Positions 10,230-22,329 of a stretch of DNA of 64,000 bases are shown in pieces. Made by a program: the position numbers and the translations under genes. The notes below the pieces were generated by a model. The model worked only from the letters and a program-made list of their open reading frames with translations, had not been told where the DNA came from and ran no database searches. Origin of the DNA: Mucidula mucida (lineage: Eukaryota; Basidiomycota; Agaricomycetes; Agaricales; Physalacriaceae); NCBI GenBank assembly GCA_015501055.1, contig JADNYV010000025.1:124001-188000 (forward strand), written 5' to 3'. Within the stretch, counting starts at the first letter, position 1. Each line of letters starts with the position of its first letter.

Positions 10230-13200
10230 ATGAATAAATCCATCGAGGCGCTGCCTGTCGCAACGCAGAACCGCCTCCGGTCTACTCAAATCTTGACGTC
10301 GCTTCCCCAAGTTGTCTCCGAGCTATTACAAAATGCCCTCGATGCTGGAGCCCGTCACGTTGACATTGGAGTAGACAGAGACGACTGGTCGTGCTGGGTG
10401 AGAGATGACGGGCATGGAATAAGTAAAGACAACATGTTCCTGCTCGGACAGGGCTCAGAACAAGGCCGATATGGTGCGTCGAGCTGCCCACATGTCCGCA
10501 GTACCCAAACTGACACGCCCAAGCAACGTCGAAGGCGTACGACCCAGACTCTTTGAATGTCCTCTCATCGTTTGGCTTCCGGGGGGAAGGTGGGTTCATT
10601 TTCTGGATGTAGGCGATACGCTTACCCGTCGGTTTGCAGCGCTTGCATCTGCAGCGGATCTCTCTTGCCTAGAAATAGCTTCTCGTACGGCCACATCTCG
10701 TGAGACGTGGTCGATGATATTGAAGGTTTGTCCAATAAGCTCCCTCAACGTCTGTACCTCAGCATATATTTAGGGCGGAGAAGCTTTGTATACCGGTCCG
10801 GCAGTGCGTTGGCGGCGCGAAACATCAGGCACAACTGTCGTCGTACGCGACGCGTTCTACAACGTGTGATTTCTCATGACCATGTTGATTCTGGCTCAGT
10901 GCTTTCGGCAGCTGCCTGTTCGTCGCCTTTCTCATCCTCCTACAGCCCGCACTTTCGACATGGTTCGGCAAGAAGTAGAAACATATGCACTGATATTTCC
11001 AGAGGTTTCCTTCTCAGTGGAACGTTCTCGCGAGGCTACCGACAACACTTTTAGAATCCCAAAGGTCGGTGGCGTCAACCCTACGTACTGCTTCGGTATC
11101 TCATGTTTCCTTCAGACGCCTTCGACGTTGCTCACTTTTCGCCATCTTTTTGGGAAGGCGTTAGTTGAAGTGAGTAAAATCTTCTGTAAAATCTTTTCTC
11201 ATCCCAGTTGTAGTATGTCGAACAAATTGACATAACATCCGATGATTTGAAGCTAGAGGGATTCATCAGTCTCGGCGGCGCGCAATCTAATGTACGTTCA
11301 ATACGCACTTCTAGTATTCACCGCTGATTGCGACAAAAGACTCATCAATTTCTTTGTATGTCGCTCTGATTGATCCTCGTCTCTCCTACTATTTCTCCCT
11401 AGACGTGAATAAACACCCAATCGGGCGTGGGGAGTTCCATAAACTAATTGAAACAAAATTCTCTGCTAGCTCTTTTGCCAAGCATGTGAGCACAAGGCGT
11501 TGATGGGAAGTTGTCTACTGAGTCTGTTCGTTCTCAGGCCTACGACGAATCTGGGGAGACTAGTGTGCGGTCGAGTCAGTCATATGCTACAAGTCCCCGT
11601 TTCATTTGCTTAACATATATACAGCGGTCCGCAGGTCTCCTCGGAAGATTGAGAAGCGGCCTGTTTATGTTCTAAACCTTACCGTTTCTCCTCGTCACCT
11701 CGATAACTGCCTTGAACCGGCGAAGATGAATTTGCAATTTCAGGTTTTGCCCTCGGCCTTTGCTTCGGCTGTAATCTGATTGCATCTACAGAACAAGAAC
11801 TCTGTAATGGCGCTCTTGTCCACCACAATACAGTCATTCCTCGTTAGACATGGTTTCTCGACTCACCCGAGCGCCACAAATGCACTCCGGGAAACCTCAC
11901 CCTCGCCGAGGAAGCGAAGAAGATGTGATCCTGAAGGGGACTCTGGATATGCCGAAGCCCCATCAGCACAGCTCGAGGAAGATGATGTACTTGACACGGA
12001 GCATAGCTCTGCACCGCTGTTCATAAGACATGTTCGTATAGAGATCTTACAGATTCGGCAGGCAGCTAAGATAGATCATAGGAACACTCCCTTCAAGTGC
12101 CTACCAATGTTCTCTGGACGGATCCAAGTACAGGGCATGTTTTTGTGATAGATAGCAGAACAGGAAACTCGAGGCCGCCAGCAAAGTTCCGACATGGAGC
12201 GATTGAAGAAACGGAGGATAATCAAGCTTCGAGGTTGACATTTCCCCGACAGAAAGAGTATCCAACCAATAAAGAAATGCCTGTATGGATTCAGGATGCT
12301 CTTCTCGTATGTCGTGTCTTCGAAGCGCGAACTACATCTGATTTTTTGTTGTCCAGGCTAATGATGTATTCAGTCCAACGGAAACCAAGATACCATCCGT
12401 AAAATCAACGAACGCTAATCTTGGACTCGAATCTCAAGGAAATGGCGTCTCTCACGGGTGTCATAACCCTTCTCGATCGTCAGGTTCGGCGCAGCAAGAC
12501 GCGTTGACATTGGGAATGACAGCCCATCGATACCGAAAGACAGACCTGCTGAACGCGTATGTTATAAATCAGGTGGACAGAAAGTTCATTGCCTGTCTTA
12601 TCAGTGGCACAAGCCACAGCGACATTGACGGAACTGTGGCGAATGGAACTGGGCGGGCGTTAGTCTTTATCGACCAGCACGCAGCTGACGAGCGTATCAG
12701 GGTTGAACAATTTTTGAAGCCTCTCTGCCTAGGCTTTCTCGAAAGTTTACGCGCAGGTACAGATAAGGGCAGAATAGTGGAGATGAGGGAGCTTTCTCCA
12801 GGAGTTCCGGTCCTCCTGACAAGCTATGAAGCATCGAAATTGGCCACCGGTTCGAGCATTCAGCGAGCTTTCCAGAGATGGGGATTTGGATTCGGCGACC
12901 TGGGAACAGTTAACTCGATAGCCGATGGGGTTACCCAGAGTGGTTATGTACAGGTAATAGTGAAGAGTGTACCGGAGGTTGTCGCGGATAAGGTGAATCG
13001 TCTTAATTTCCAGCTTCTACATTTTCTAAACGTTAATTTCGTCAACAGTTACTGCTCGGAAACGAGCTCCGCGACTTGGTCAAGGCATATCTGGCCGATC
13101 CCAAAATCCCAGAGGACAGCCATGATGTTATGCTATCCGGGTCAGCTGAAGACAGTGCTGTCTGGCTAAAAGCGCTGCGGTGGTGCCCCCGAGAACTCCT

Positions 13201-13542
13201 AGATCTTGTAAACTCCAAAGCTTGCCGAGGTAGCTTGCTCATTTTTCTCCATAGCTCCTTCTGAAGCCATTTTTCTACCAGGTGCCATCATGTTCAACGA
13301 TTCACTTACGATAGAACAATGCCAGAAGCTAGTACGCCAACTAGCTGATACGGTATTCCCCTTCCAATGTGCCCACGGACGGTATGTTAGGCGAAGATTA
13401 CCTCCGTCTGGCGAGTTCTTTTCTCACAGTCATCCTCTCCAGACCGTCACTTGTCCCATTGTTCGATATATCGAGGACCGCGAACACACCAAATGGAGCT
13501 GAGCTCTCTTGGTCGAGATTGGTGAACGGGACACTGGATTAA
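10230..13542 (+). CDS. MLH3: MutL homologue MLH3 (mismatch repair / meiotic nuclease)
   Basis: MutL-gamma subunit that pairs with Mlh1 in mismatch repair and meiotic crossover resolution. The chosen start is the first in-frame ATG (MNKSIEALPVATQNRLRST); upstream frame codons lack ATG. GHKL ATPase motifs follow: SELLQNALDAGARHV (motif I), VRDDGHGI (motif II) and GFRGEALASAADLS (motif III, across an intron). Later come the PVRRL segment, SPRHLDNCLEPAKMNLQF, and a long low-complexity linker with KRRR. The C-terminal endonuclease motif DQHAADERIRVE matches DQHA(X)2E(X)4E exactly, so the nuclease should be active. The tail has ACRGAIMFNDSLT and FQCAHGRPSLVPLFDIS, the C-terminal metal and dimer region that separates Mlh3 and Pms1 from Mlh1. 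Many introns; no frame break needed. Confidence 0.92.
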
Positions 13543-14321
13543 GGCTCCCCATTGTATAAACCGAATGTGGAACACTTTTGCAGCCATTTATTCGAAGATT
13601 GTAGCGTCAACCTCAGGTCAAGCTCTATCCGGGGCAAGGCCGTTACTGAAAGGAAGCTACGACCCTGATACACGGTGCTATCTCGACTATTTCGTCTGGC
13701 CGAAAATCAACGCAAGATAATTTTAAGTATGGGCTCACCTTGGGCCATGGCGGTTCAGACTCGCTAATCTGTACAGTTGAGGCTCTCGAAGCATCGGGCT
13801 TCTACGCCACACATGCCTAGCCAACCATATGCGCTTGCTACAACGTCATGCAAAGTTCCTGTGTGCACCACAGCAACCGTGGGAACCAGACGATTACAGT
13901 TACAAGTTTACACTCTCTCGTTCTCAAGCTTTCGCCGGCGGGATCTCGGGCAGACGGAAAACGTATACAAGCTAGATAGAAGAACCTTTCAACGGAACGG
14001 AGTTCTAAGTTCCACAAGATTGGATTGATCGAGGACAGAGTCATCATGCTGCCAGTTGAGGCGACCTCTGCTCTCCCAGCAGTTCTTCTTGTCATTGTTC
14101 CGAGGTCTGTGATTCTAAGTTTTAGTGATGATGATGATGATCTTCCGTTAACGAACGCTCATACATAGATCCGCTTCGGAGACAAAGCTGGGGCCTTGAA
14201 ATTTGACAACAAAGATGATTCTATAAATGTACCGAGAGGGAATTTGCCGCACGCTACACGAGTAAACGAATTTGGTTATGGTCGAATACATCTCAAACCT
14301 CTATTGAGGGGTATACAACAG
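13543..14321. other. Intergenic, convergent genes
   Basis: 779 bp between the MLH3 stop and the phosphatase stop. It holds a short GAT trinucleotide run near 14127-14141. No chainable exons on either strand. Confidence 0.45.
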
Positions 14322-15439
14322 CTACAAGTTCGAAGGCTGTACCATGAGGAAATTATTACGGATGGTATGAACGTCTTCATCCGAAAGCCCCAAATACTGC
14401 TTTGCGTAACCCTCAGCGCCACCATAATGCTTGTCCAAGTACTCTAGAAAGGCGAGCATAGTTTCTCGGCTGCGGAAGGAAGACGAATGAGAGGTAGTAG
14501 AAAGGAGCATATGATATCGCGTACCGGCATGTAAACATATTCATAGCGGCTTCATTGTTAGAAGCAAATAAGGGTTCCTTGCTGAGGCGCTGCATAATCA
14601 TCTCCCTCGCCGGTTCACGACCCACACGAGTGAGCGCATAATCATCAGCTATATCCCCATCGCTCACGCCACAGAGCTACAAAGCAAGGTCAGAAGCAGA
14701 GTCTTTCGGGAGCTATGAGAACGCTAATACTTTTAGCAGCATGGCAGCGATGATGCCCGTTCGATCTTTTCCGGCTGTGCAATGGAAGATGCACCCTTCC
14801 GTAGGCCTGTCCCGGACGTGACGAAGTATCGTTCCAAAGGCGTGACCTCCACTGTCTAGTATTTGGGAGTAAAGCTCCATGAATGCCTGGAAAAAGGCCG
14901 AATGAGACGCGATTTATGAAGAAGGTAGTACACACCTCGGTTTTCCCACTAGAATACAGCTGAAATCGTCTATCATGATGATGCGTTCAGGATCGCGTAT
15001 CATTCACGTCAACTTGTCGACCAACACGTACTCACTTGGCCATCATCTCGGGGCTGTAGTCCTCTTTCTGAAATACGGGCGTCCTGAGCACTTCAATACC
15101 CTCGATTTCTGGCAAGGGCGAGTTGTATTTCTCGATTTCTGTGTCCGATCGGAGGTCGAACACTTTTGTGACGCCCAAAGACTTTAGACGAGCTTTCCCT
15201 AAATGTTGCTCAATATATATGAAGTACACTCGCGATTAGCGAAGCGTACCTTCTTCTGTTATGCCCGACAACTCTGCAGAACGCAAGACAAGATGTGGTT
15301 TAGTTATATGTGTCGGGATGGTTGTGGATGGGTACAAGCCCAAATCGCGAACATTGATCACTCCAGGTATAGTTATGAAAGGATGCCGAGAGAGAATATC
15401 GGATACATAGGCAGGGTCTAGTGGTTCCAAGTCGTTCAT
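14322..15439 (-). CDS. Tyrosine/serine phosphatase, Y_phosphatase3 (IPHP) family
   Basis: Starts MNDLEPLDPAYVSDILSRHP, then PGVINVRDLGLYPS, the arginine-aspartate element seen near the N-terminus of this family. The next exons give SLGVTKVFDLRSDTEIEKY and FQKEDYSPEMMA. The catalytic P-loop is complete as HCTAGKDRTG, fitting CX5R, followed by IIAAMLL. Downstream are the helical exons DIADDYALTRVGREPAREM, MLAFLEYLDKHYGGAEGY and a C-terminus ending MVQPSNL. The general acid and fold match the atypical phosphatases of PF13350, many of which act on phosphoinositides or phosphotyrosine; the substrate here cannot be told. Roughly 300 residues, five or six exons, no breaks. Confidence 0.87.
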
Positions 15440-15724
15440 AATGGAGGTCGTGAATCAAAGGGCGAACGGGATCAAATTATGTCTCTGGCGGTGGCTGACG
15501 TTTCTCTCATCGCGTCATCCCGACCCTTTCTTCCCTAATCGGTTCCGCTACCTCTAAATAGTACGCGAGTCGGAACATTATGATTTTTGGAGGTACAGTA
15601 ACAAGGTATCATCGCATTAGTTGTCTATCATATGTCTGCCACCTGTGCTGCACTATCCTGTATGAAGGCAGGAAAGATCGAAGCAAAACAACATATCCAA
15701 ATGTCCTGATAGTAAAGGTCCCCT

Positions 15725-18700
15725 TCATGCCTTTCCATTTCGGCTCAAGCTAATGGAAGGTCGATGTTTCTGGGTCTGCTGGGCTATCGCCGCTATGGCA
15801 CTACTCGGTGTACTACTTTGGCCCACCCTTGCCCGAGGATTTAGAGGAGACAGTACACTGCCACGAGAGAATGGAGAAGTTGGGCCTGACTGGGTGGGCG
15901 TCGCATTCGCAGTAGCAGAATTAATGGTCATGTCTCCTGTGACCTTCCGTCGTATCGGAGGGCGACCAGCAGGACGTCCGATGCGGTCGCCAGCCTCGCT
16001 AGGACGTTCCGAAACGGTTTCCGACAAGAACGAGTCGGATAGAGATGTATCGGTTCCCAGCGCCTGACGTCTGGCCTTCTCGTGCTTGGATTGTACAGAG
16101 CGGAAATGTTGTAATAACTCTTGCCACTTGATCTCATCGCGCCCGATCTTAGATCGTGTAGACAGTCCTCCACCAAGCGTCCTATTTATATAAGTCAACT
16201 TGGCTGACGATATGTTGGGACGGAGACTCACGTCTTTGGGGCAATATGTAGAAATCCGGCCGAGTTGACTGCATTCAGACGATTTCGTAGGGAAACAAAT
16301 GCAGAGCTTTGCGGTAGCAGCATGAGAAGTCCGTATAAACACTTGAATAAGTGGGGATATCGTTCCGGTTCTAGAAGTTGCAGGCGTATATCTAATTCAC
16401 AGATTCAGCCACCAGGTATCACTTTGATGAAGGCCACACACAAGTGAACACCGGCGACTCAATAAGTTGCACAAGTTTATCGATTTGGACCAGCATGGGC
16501 ACTGTGATTTCCAGCTCGGCACTATGACAGCCACATAAGATGACGCCTTCAAAGGGAAAAAAGACGTACAAGATGTATAGAAGACTTGACGCGTGCTCGT
16601 ACGCTTGTGCCAGAAGACATAATGAGAAAACTGCTACAGCATTATGACACCACGACCGATACAGGGTCGTGAAGAGTGCTTGACCATCCGCCTGCGCGAT
16701 CTGAGGCATGGTACAGCACTGAACAGTTGAATGGCGTACCCGTGTTTCCAGGCTCTTGAGACGTTTCCTGAAATCGGCTAACTCAGGCGATGTGATCAGT
16801 ATGATGTTCAGTTTCTGTACTATCACGGACGCGAATTCGAGGTCCTACGATAAAACAGTGAGAAGTTAGCAGATGCTTGAGGAGATTGTCTTACATCCTC
16901 CTTCTCTAATATTTCCGCAAACGTTCGATATATCCGTTCGATGTTCAGGTTCAAACACAACTGTCGGATGATAAGGCTGCCACGCGTTTCGAGTAGTCTC
17001 CGGTCTGTGCTAAACAATTCGAGCAGATTGATCATGAAAGCCTTGAAGTAGCCTTCCTCAGAGCTCGAAGAAATCTGGGCCAGAAGCTGCAAATCGTGTT
17101 TGATGACCTACGTGCTGGATTAGGTGGGTCAAAATCAGAGTTCCTGCCCCACCTCTTCAGAGCTATCGGACAAGGTCTTCAATAGTGCTGGGAACGTGCC
17201 ATCGTCCATGGCAAGAATCTGAAAGACAATTAAGTAAAATACCCGAACTAGCCCACGGCTATTAAGCGAACCTTTTTCGGCGCCTTCTGATGTAACATAA
17301 TCAGCCATTTCAGTGCTGCGACACGCGTTTCTTCGTATTCACTGAGGAATTGGATGGTCAACTCGTTTACTGTGGCTTGGTAGTCAAACGGATCGTCCTC
17401 TTGTGGTGCAATTGACGGAACGTTGGCTGTTTGACCGGTGCTGATCAGAGATATCGGGGAGTGTGGTCGACTGACTGGGGCAACGGATTGCATTTCAGCC
17501 ACAGCAACTGGCCGTGGGGTCATGGTGATGTCAGCACCACTTCCGCGACTTCGTGATAATCCTGCCACAGTGGGTTGGGAAGGCACAGGTGAAGGTGCTT
17601 CAGGTAGTGACTCGGGGGATGAGACGTCTCTAGAATCCTTCGTGGAGGTTGTGCCTATGGTCGATTGTCTAGAATTGGACGTCGACGCCCCAGGAGTAGG
17701 AGAGGCGGGCATTCGAGATTTCGGGGGGAGATCGGACGGGGGAGGAAGATTCTGAATGACGCTTAATAGTAGTCTGTTTGTGCGCAGAGCCATGGATTGG
17801 ATCATGTCGACGTGGTGAGCGAGATTGGGCAATACAGCTGGAATGAGGCGCGGGGTGAATGGGACCATGACTTCAGATGCGAAGCCCAGGAATTCGGCTA
17901 ACCAACGCAAAGCAGTGGATTGTTGGATTTCATCATCTAGAAACACGATGAGACGACAGTGCAGGCTGAGTAGGATAGACATACGGTCACCATCAAGCTG
18001 TTGTATTAAGATCTCGATAATTGCGGCATAATCAATTCTGACACCTTGACCGGGAATCCAGACTGACGAGAATCGGTCAATTTTATGTCTATCACAAATG
18101 GCACTGGTACTGACCTCCGGTATCACGGTAATCGAACTCTGAGGTATGATCCTCTTTCAAAGTCGATTCATGGTCGTAAGAAGAACGCTCTTCGTGGTCA
18201 ACAATAAACGCAGCCCTCTCGGCATCCTCGACAGAGAGATCCAGAATTTTCTCGCTTCGTTCCGATGGTCGAATGGAATCGGCTCTATCGCTGTCGCGTT
18301 TGAACTGGTAGATTGACTCAGTTGGTTTCCTCTGAACCACGCTGACGTCGCGTATTTCGCGAAGAAATTCGGCCAGTAAGGTCTTGGTCGCCACTCTCAC
18401 GTCCTCAAGTGGATCGGAAAGATACTTTCTGTATGATATGATGAGATGAACCCTAACTGCACGCTGGAAGGCTTACAGTAATCCGTCTAAGAATTCAGGC
18501 AAGTATGTTATCAACTCCAGCTCGGGGACCGAATCGAGAACTGTGATCCAAGATACAAGATAGCTCCTGGTAAATGGACTGACAACGTATATTCGTTCCC
18601 GAAGAAGAGGGATAAAGTGAGCCAAAGAGAATGCTCTTTTGGAGCCCTCACTATCAGGCATGCCGTCCGGCCGAGGGACAAGTACTCCTTGAACCTCGTC

Positions 18701-19374
18701 CCGCACCTTCTCGGTCTCAGGATATTGTGGGATATACACGGAAGCGGATTCAGCAACAATGTCTTTCAGTAGCCGATCCAGTAGTTCAGCGCCATTCTTG
18801 ACAGATAGCTCAGAATCGGCTGCAAGCTGCAGTGTATGGAATTAGCATTTTGAGCTGTATGAGTTGATAGTAAACGCACTTTGCTTAATGCGTCGAATAT
18901 CTCGTTGAAGTATACTAGTACTTCTCCTTTGGACACTTTGCATATGTTGTACAGACATTCAGCGGAGAAATAGCGAATCCTGTTCTCGGCATCAACAAAA
19001 CAGTCCAGGAGGTGGTGCACGAATTTCTCCATGTATGGTGCGACATCGACTCCGAGGGCGATTGCAGTACCCGCCAACCCAATAAGACCGCCGTTCCGCA
19101 CGTGTAGGGGGTTAGCGGGGTTGTTAAACATCTCGACGAGCTGGTCGATGATCTGGGTTATGCGCCTGTCGTCCCCTTGCTGATGGCATTCTCGAATCTG
19201 CCTGTAGAAACGTCAAACCAAGTTGCTGGATAAAGACAGACGCCTTTCTTTTCAAGATCTAGTGCAGCCGCCTTTCTCTTCTCGTATATCTTGTCAATGA
19301 GCTGCTTTGCAATGGCCGACTCTGTAATACATGAACAAAATGTCGAGAACAAAGATATAAGGATAAATACCCAT
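15725..19374 (-). CDS. VAC14: VAC14, scaffold of the Fab1 PI(3,5)P2 kinase complex
   Basis: Vac14 is a HEAT-repeat scaffold holding the Fab1 kinase and Fig4 phosphatase on the vacuole. The first exon is only four bases (ATGG), spliced to [20 protein letters not shown], the usual Vac14 start. Then come [39 protein letters not shown] and [17 protein letters not shown], which are HEAT repeats. The middle part (about 17430-17760) encodes a Ser/Pro/Thr-rich insert. The C-terminal Vac14/Fig4-binding part includes [60 protein letters not shown] and [20 protein letters not shown]. The tail past [18 protein letters not shown] is a long Ser/Pro-rich extension. It diverges from RIB7 with 93 bp between start codons. 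Confidence 0.93.
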
Positions 19375-19467
19375 TTCTTCGATTTATGTCGTAGCAGATA
19401 TCGTCATGGGGGAGAGAGGAAGAACGACGCGTCTTGCAGTGTGGCTGTGTTCCAGCCTCTTACCGTC
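19375..19467. promoter_or_regulatory. 93-bp bidirectional promoter VAC14/RIB7
   Basis: Both start codons face outward from this short segment, so the two transcripts must share control elements or have overlapping 5' ends. Confidence 0.55.
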
Positions 19468-20432
19468 ATGGCCGCCCCGTCTTTTTTGTCTGCCGTCCTC
19501 AACAGGCAACAGGAAAAAGTTGAACAACGAACATCTGTAACCTTGACCTTTGCTCAGTCTCTGGATGCCAAAATCGCGGGCATCAATGGTCAACAACTCA
19601 TTCTAAGCGGAAAGGAGAGCATGATAATGACACACTGGTGCGCCTTTTGCTTCTGCGCGCGCCATCACCTTACAATCCATAAGGACAGGATGAGGACGAT
19701 GCATGATGCTATTCTCATTGGCATCGGCACGGCACTAAATGATAATCCTCAGTTGAATAGTATGTGGTCTTCGTACTTCAGACGCTGTTGACCAACTCGC
19801 CCTAGCAAGGCATCTTCCACCCCGAGATCCAGAGGTACTCAAAAATGGTCACCCATTCTCGTATCATCTACCTAGACCGATCATTCTTGACGCGCAACTT
19901 CGACTCTCGACAACTTGTAAACTACTGGACAATTACAGTTCTGGCAGAGGTCGACGTCCTTGGATAGTCACCACCAACTCTCCCAAGGTGCCAGAAGATG
20001 TGTGGTCTTCTAGAATCGACAAACTTCAGAACAAAGGCGCGAAAGTCATTGCTATAGATGAAGAAAACGGTATGAATCATCAACTCTTGCAGTCTCCAAC
20101 GTCATTCCATGTAGGCTTGTTGTCAATTCCGTCTTTGCTTATTCGACTAAACGAGCTGGGAATAAAATCTCTAATAGTGGAAGGAGGCGCTCGAGTGATC
20201 GCGTCGTTCTTTGCGCATCCAGAAGTGATCAATACAATCATTGTCACAGTGGCTCCCAAGTTCGTTGGCACCGAGGCATTGGATATGGAGTGGCCTCCAG
20301 TCAGGTAAACCTGTTGTGCTCCGTCTTTCTCCTTTTACTCATCAGGCGAAGGTCTCACGCTTCACTCATCATTCTAGTCATATTATTGGCCTTGATACCG
20401 TGCTCTGTTTGGTACCCTCGGCTGTGCAATAA
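19468..20432 (+). CDS. RIB7: Riboflavin biosynthesis reductase RIB7
   Basis: 2,5-diamino-6-ribosylamino-4(3H)-pyrimidinone 5'-phosphate reductase, an NADPH-dependent step of riboflavin synthesis. It starts MAAPSFLSAVLNRQQEKVEQ and continues VTLTFAQSLDAKIAG, where the SLDAKIA core is typical of the RibD reductase fold. An intron then brings MRTMHDAILIGIGTALNDNP, followed by HLPPRDPE and PRPIILDAQLRL. The NADPH and substrate part has LGIKSLIVEGGARVIASFF, with the VEGGA signature, and TIIVTVAPKFVG. The end is less certain: reading straight through stops at 20308, while splicing at a GTCAGG donor gives a longer tail ending GLDTVLCLVPSAVQ. I prefer the longer form because Rib7 proteins normally end with such a strand. 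Confidence 0.85.
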
Positions 20433-22329
20433 TCTGATTTTCACGCTACAATCGTCATATTGAACATTCAGTTGGTGTAAAAGGACGCCTTTTACGGACA
20501 CATGCGACTTGAAGCTTCAAAGGCTGGTGCAAGGTTGTTGCGACGTCGCTGTTGTCGGGCGACATTGTGCCGAACACCCGATAGTGACTAACTGAGCGAG
20601 TTCCACTGTTCCAGTCGTCTACTTGCCCGAAGACTAGATCAGGTTTACGAGAACAGTAGCCATGGCGAGCTGTCGCGAACTATGAGGCTGTGTATGTAGC
20701 TCGGTATTGTATAACGCTTTCTACGTCCTCGAGACCTTTCTATTTTTTCGCACTTGAGGCTCGTCAAAGTCATACAATACTACAGGGTCTCGAGGCTCGA
20801 GCTCGTGGTAGTTGCGTGGGAGCTTGAATGAAATTGGAACCGAAGTGTGCCTTCGGTAGCGACCGATGTGCACGTGGCATATGGCACGGAATTGTGCCAA
20901 GTCCAGCCAGGTCCTGCCGTTTTACTTCCATCTTGCCACTATGTCCCGGTGCTCTCACCGTCGCCGCCCTCTCTTGGATTTGCCAGCAAACGCCTCATAA
21001 AGTCTGTAATTGACTGTGTGTTCTTCTGTTATGCCTTTTGCGTTTGCCAGTCCTCATTTTTTATCTGCTTCATATAGGATACTATCCTCCGCCGGTTCCG
21101 AAAATTTCACGCATCAGCCATTGACGCAACGCCTCTCCTGTGGATTACTATCTCTCATGAATCCGCTACTTCCGTCAGTTTTCTTTTCTATCCAAGAACC
21201 AGTTTTGTCTAATGTGTCGGCATCGTTCCCAGGTGGCTCGCGAGCCCACGGCGCGGACGGTTTACCGTGTCGACCAACTTGATGGACCGAGCGATATGTT
21301 CCTCAATGGTCTCCATCACTGTTGCGCTGGCGAAGTCATTCTTTCTCCACTGACGGATCATGACCATCTCTGTTTCATCGCCATCGGCTAGCATCGGGGG
21401 TACGGGCGCCCTATCTTCTTCACCGCCCCTCCATTAAACCTCCACTTATAGTTTTCAAACCTTTGCATTTCAAGGCGTACACGTCACCATGTGTACTTTG
21501 AATCGTCTTTGCGGTTTGGCCTGGTGTAAGCGCCACCTCTTTGACGTGTACACGTTCAGTGCACTGATGACGATGTGGAGGCTTGGTACGCATTTCTTTC
21601 TCGTTTACTGAAACCTCCAACAGTCATCGTTGTTAGCTGTACGGAGCCCTTTTGCAAGACTTCATATCCCCCCGTCTAATATCAAAGTTCGTGGACTGAT
21701 TAGTACGGGAGCGAACAGCATCATTGTCATAGTATGTTCGCGTTTGTCCTCAATGGTATCCTCTCACAAAGTACCTCAGGTTATATATGGAAGCAAACGA
21801 AAATATTCCTCCAGCGTCTCAGACACTCTCATGTTTTGCTATTGCGACACTACAACTATCCGACCGATAATTCCGCTTGGAATACAGTATGTGCATCCCG
21901 TTCATTTCCTACCGTCCAACTGATTTCAGCCGGCAACTGATGTTAGCTTCGTTTCCTTGGACATGCAAGGTTTAAGTGTGTGAAAAAATGCCATCAAGCA
22001 CGGAAATAAGTTAGAAACACGCTCATAGCGGAACAAGATTGCATTTCTTATCTCTTGCTCGGCTCTCAGCCGATGACTGTAGTATACAATACCTACACTG
22101 ACGCTGGACAGGCGCGTTTGAAGAGCGTATCGCTTACGTCACCAATTTACGTGACTCGACAGGTTAAAAAATTGTTCGCCGCAGATGCCGGCCCGAACAC
22201 ATATCCGACAACGCCTCACGACAAACGACGGCCGTGGGCACAGGGAGCAGCGACGAGCGCACCGAACTTACTCGAATCGACGTGGAACCTACCTGCGGCC
22301 CCTCCTTTTAATCCCTAGACGTCCATGAC
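20433..22329. other. Large gap before EPL1
   Basis: 1.9 kb with no gene I can defend. On the reverse strand, 21420-21620 (containing VHVKEVALTPGQTAKTIQST) and 21209-21394 (containing DETEMVMIRQWRKNDFASAT) look somewhat protein-like. They lie in different frames and can be joined only by a 35-bp intron in the wrong phase. The CTCGAGGCTCGAGCTCG stretch at 20788-20804 is mildly palindromic. The remainder shows nothing. Confidence 0.4.

Noticed and set aside
21209..21620. Two reverse-strand frames that look protein-like
   Set aside because: Different frames, joinable only by a 35-bp intron in the wrong phase, and no known motif.
22055..22318. + strand frame before EPL1
   Set aside because: Composition is not coding-like, no domain, and it sits directly in the EPL1 promoter.
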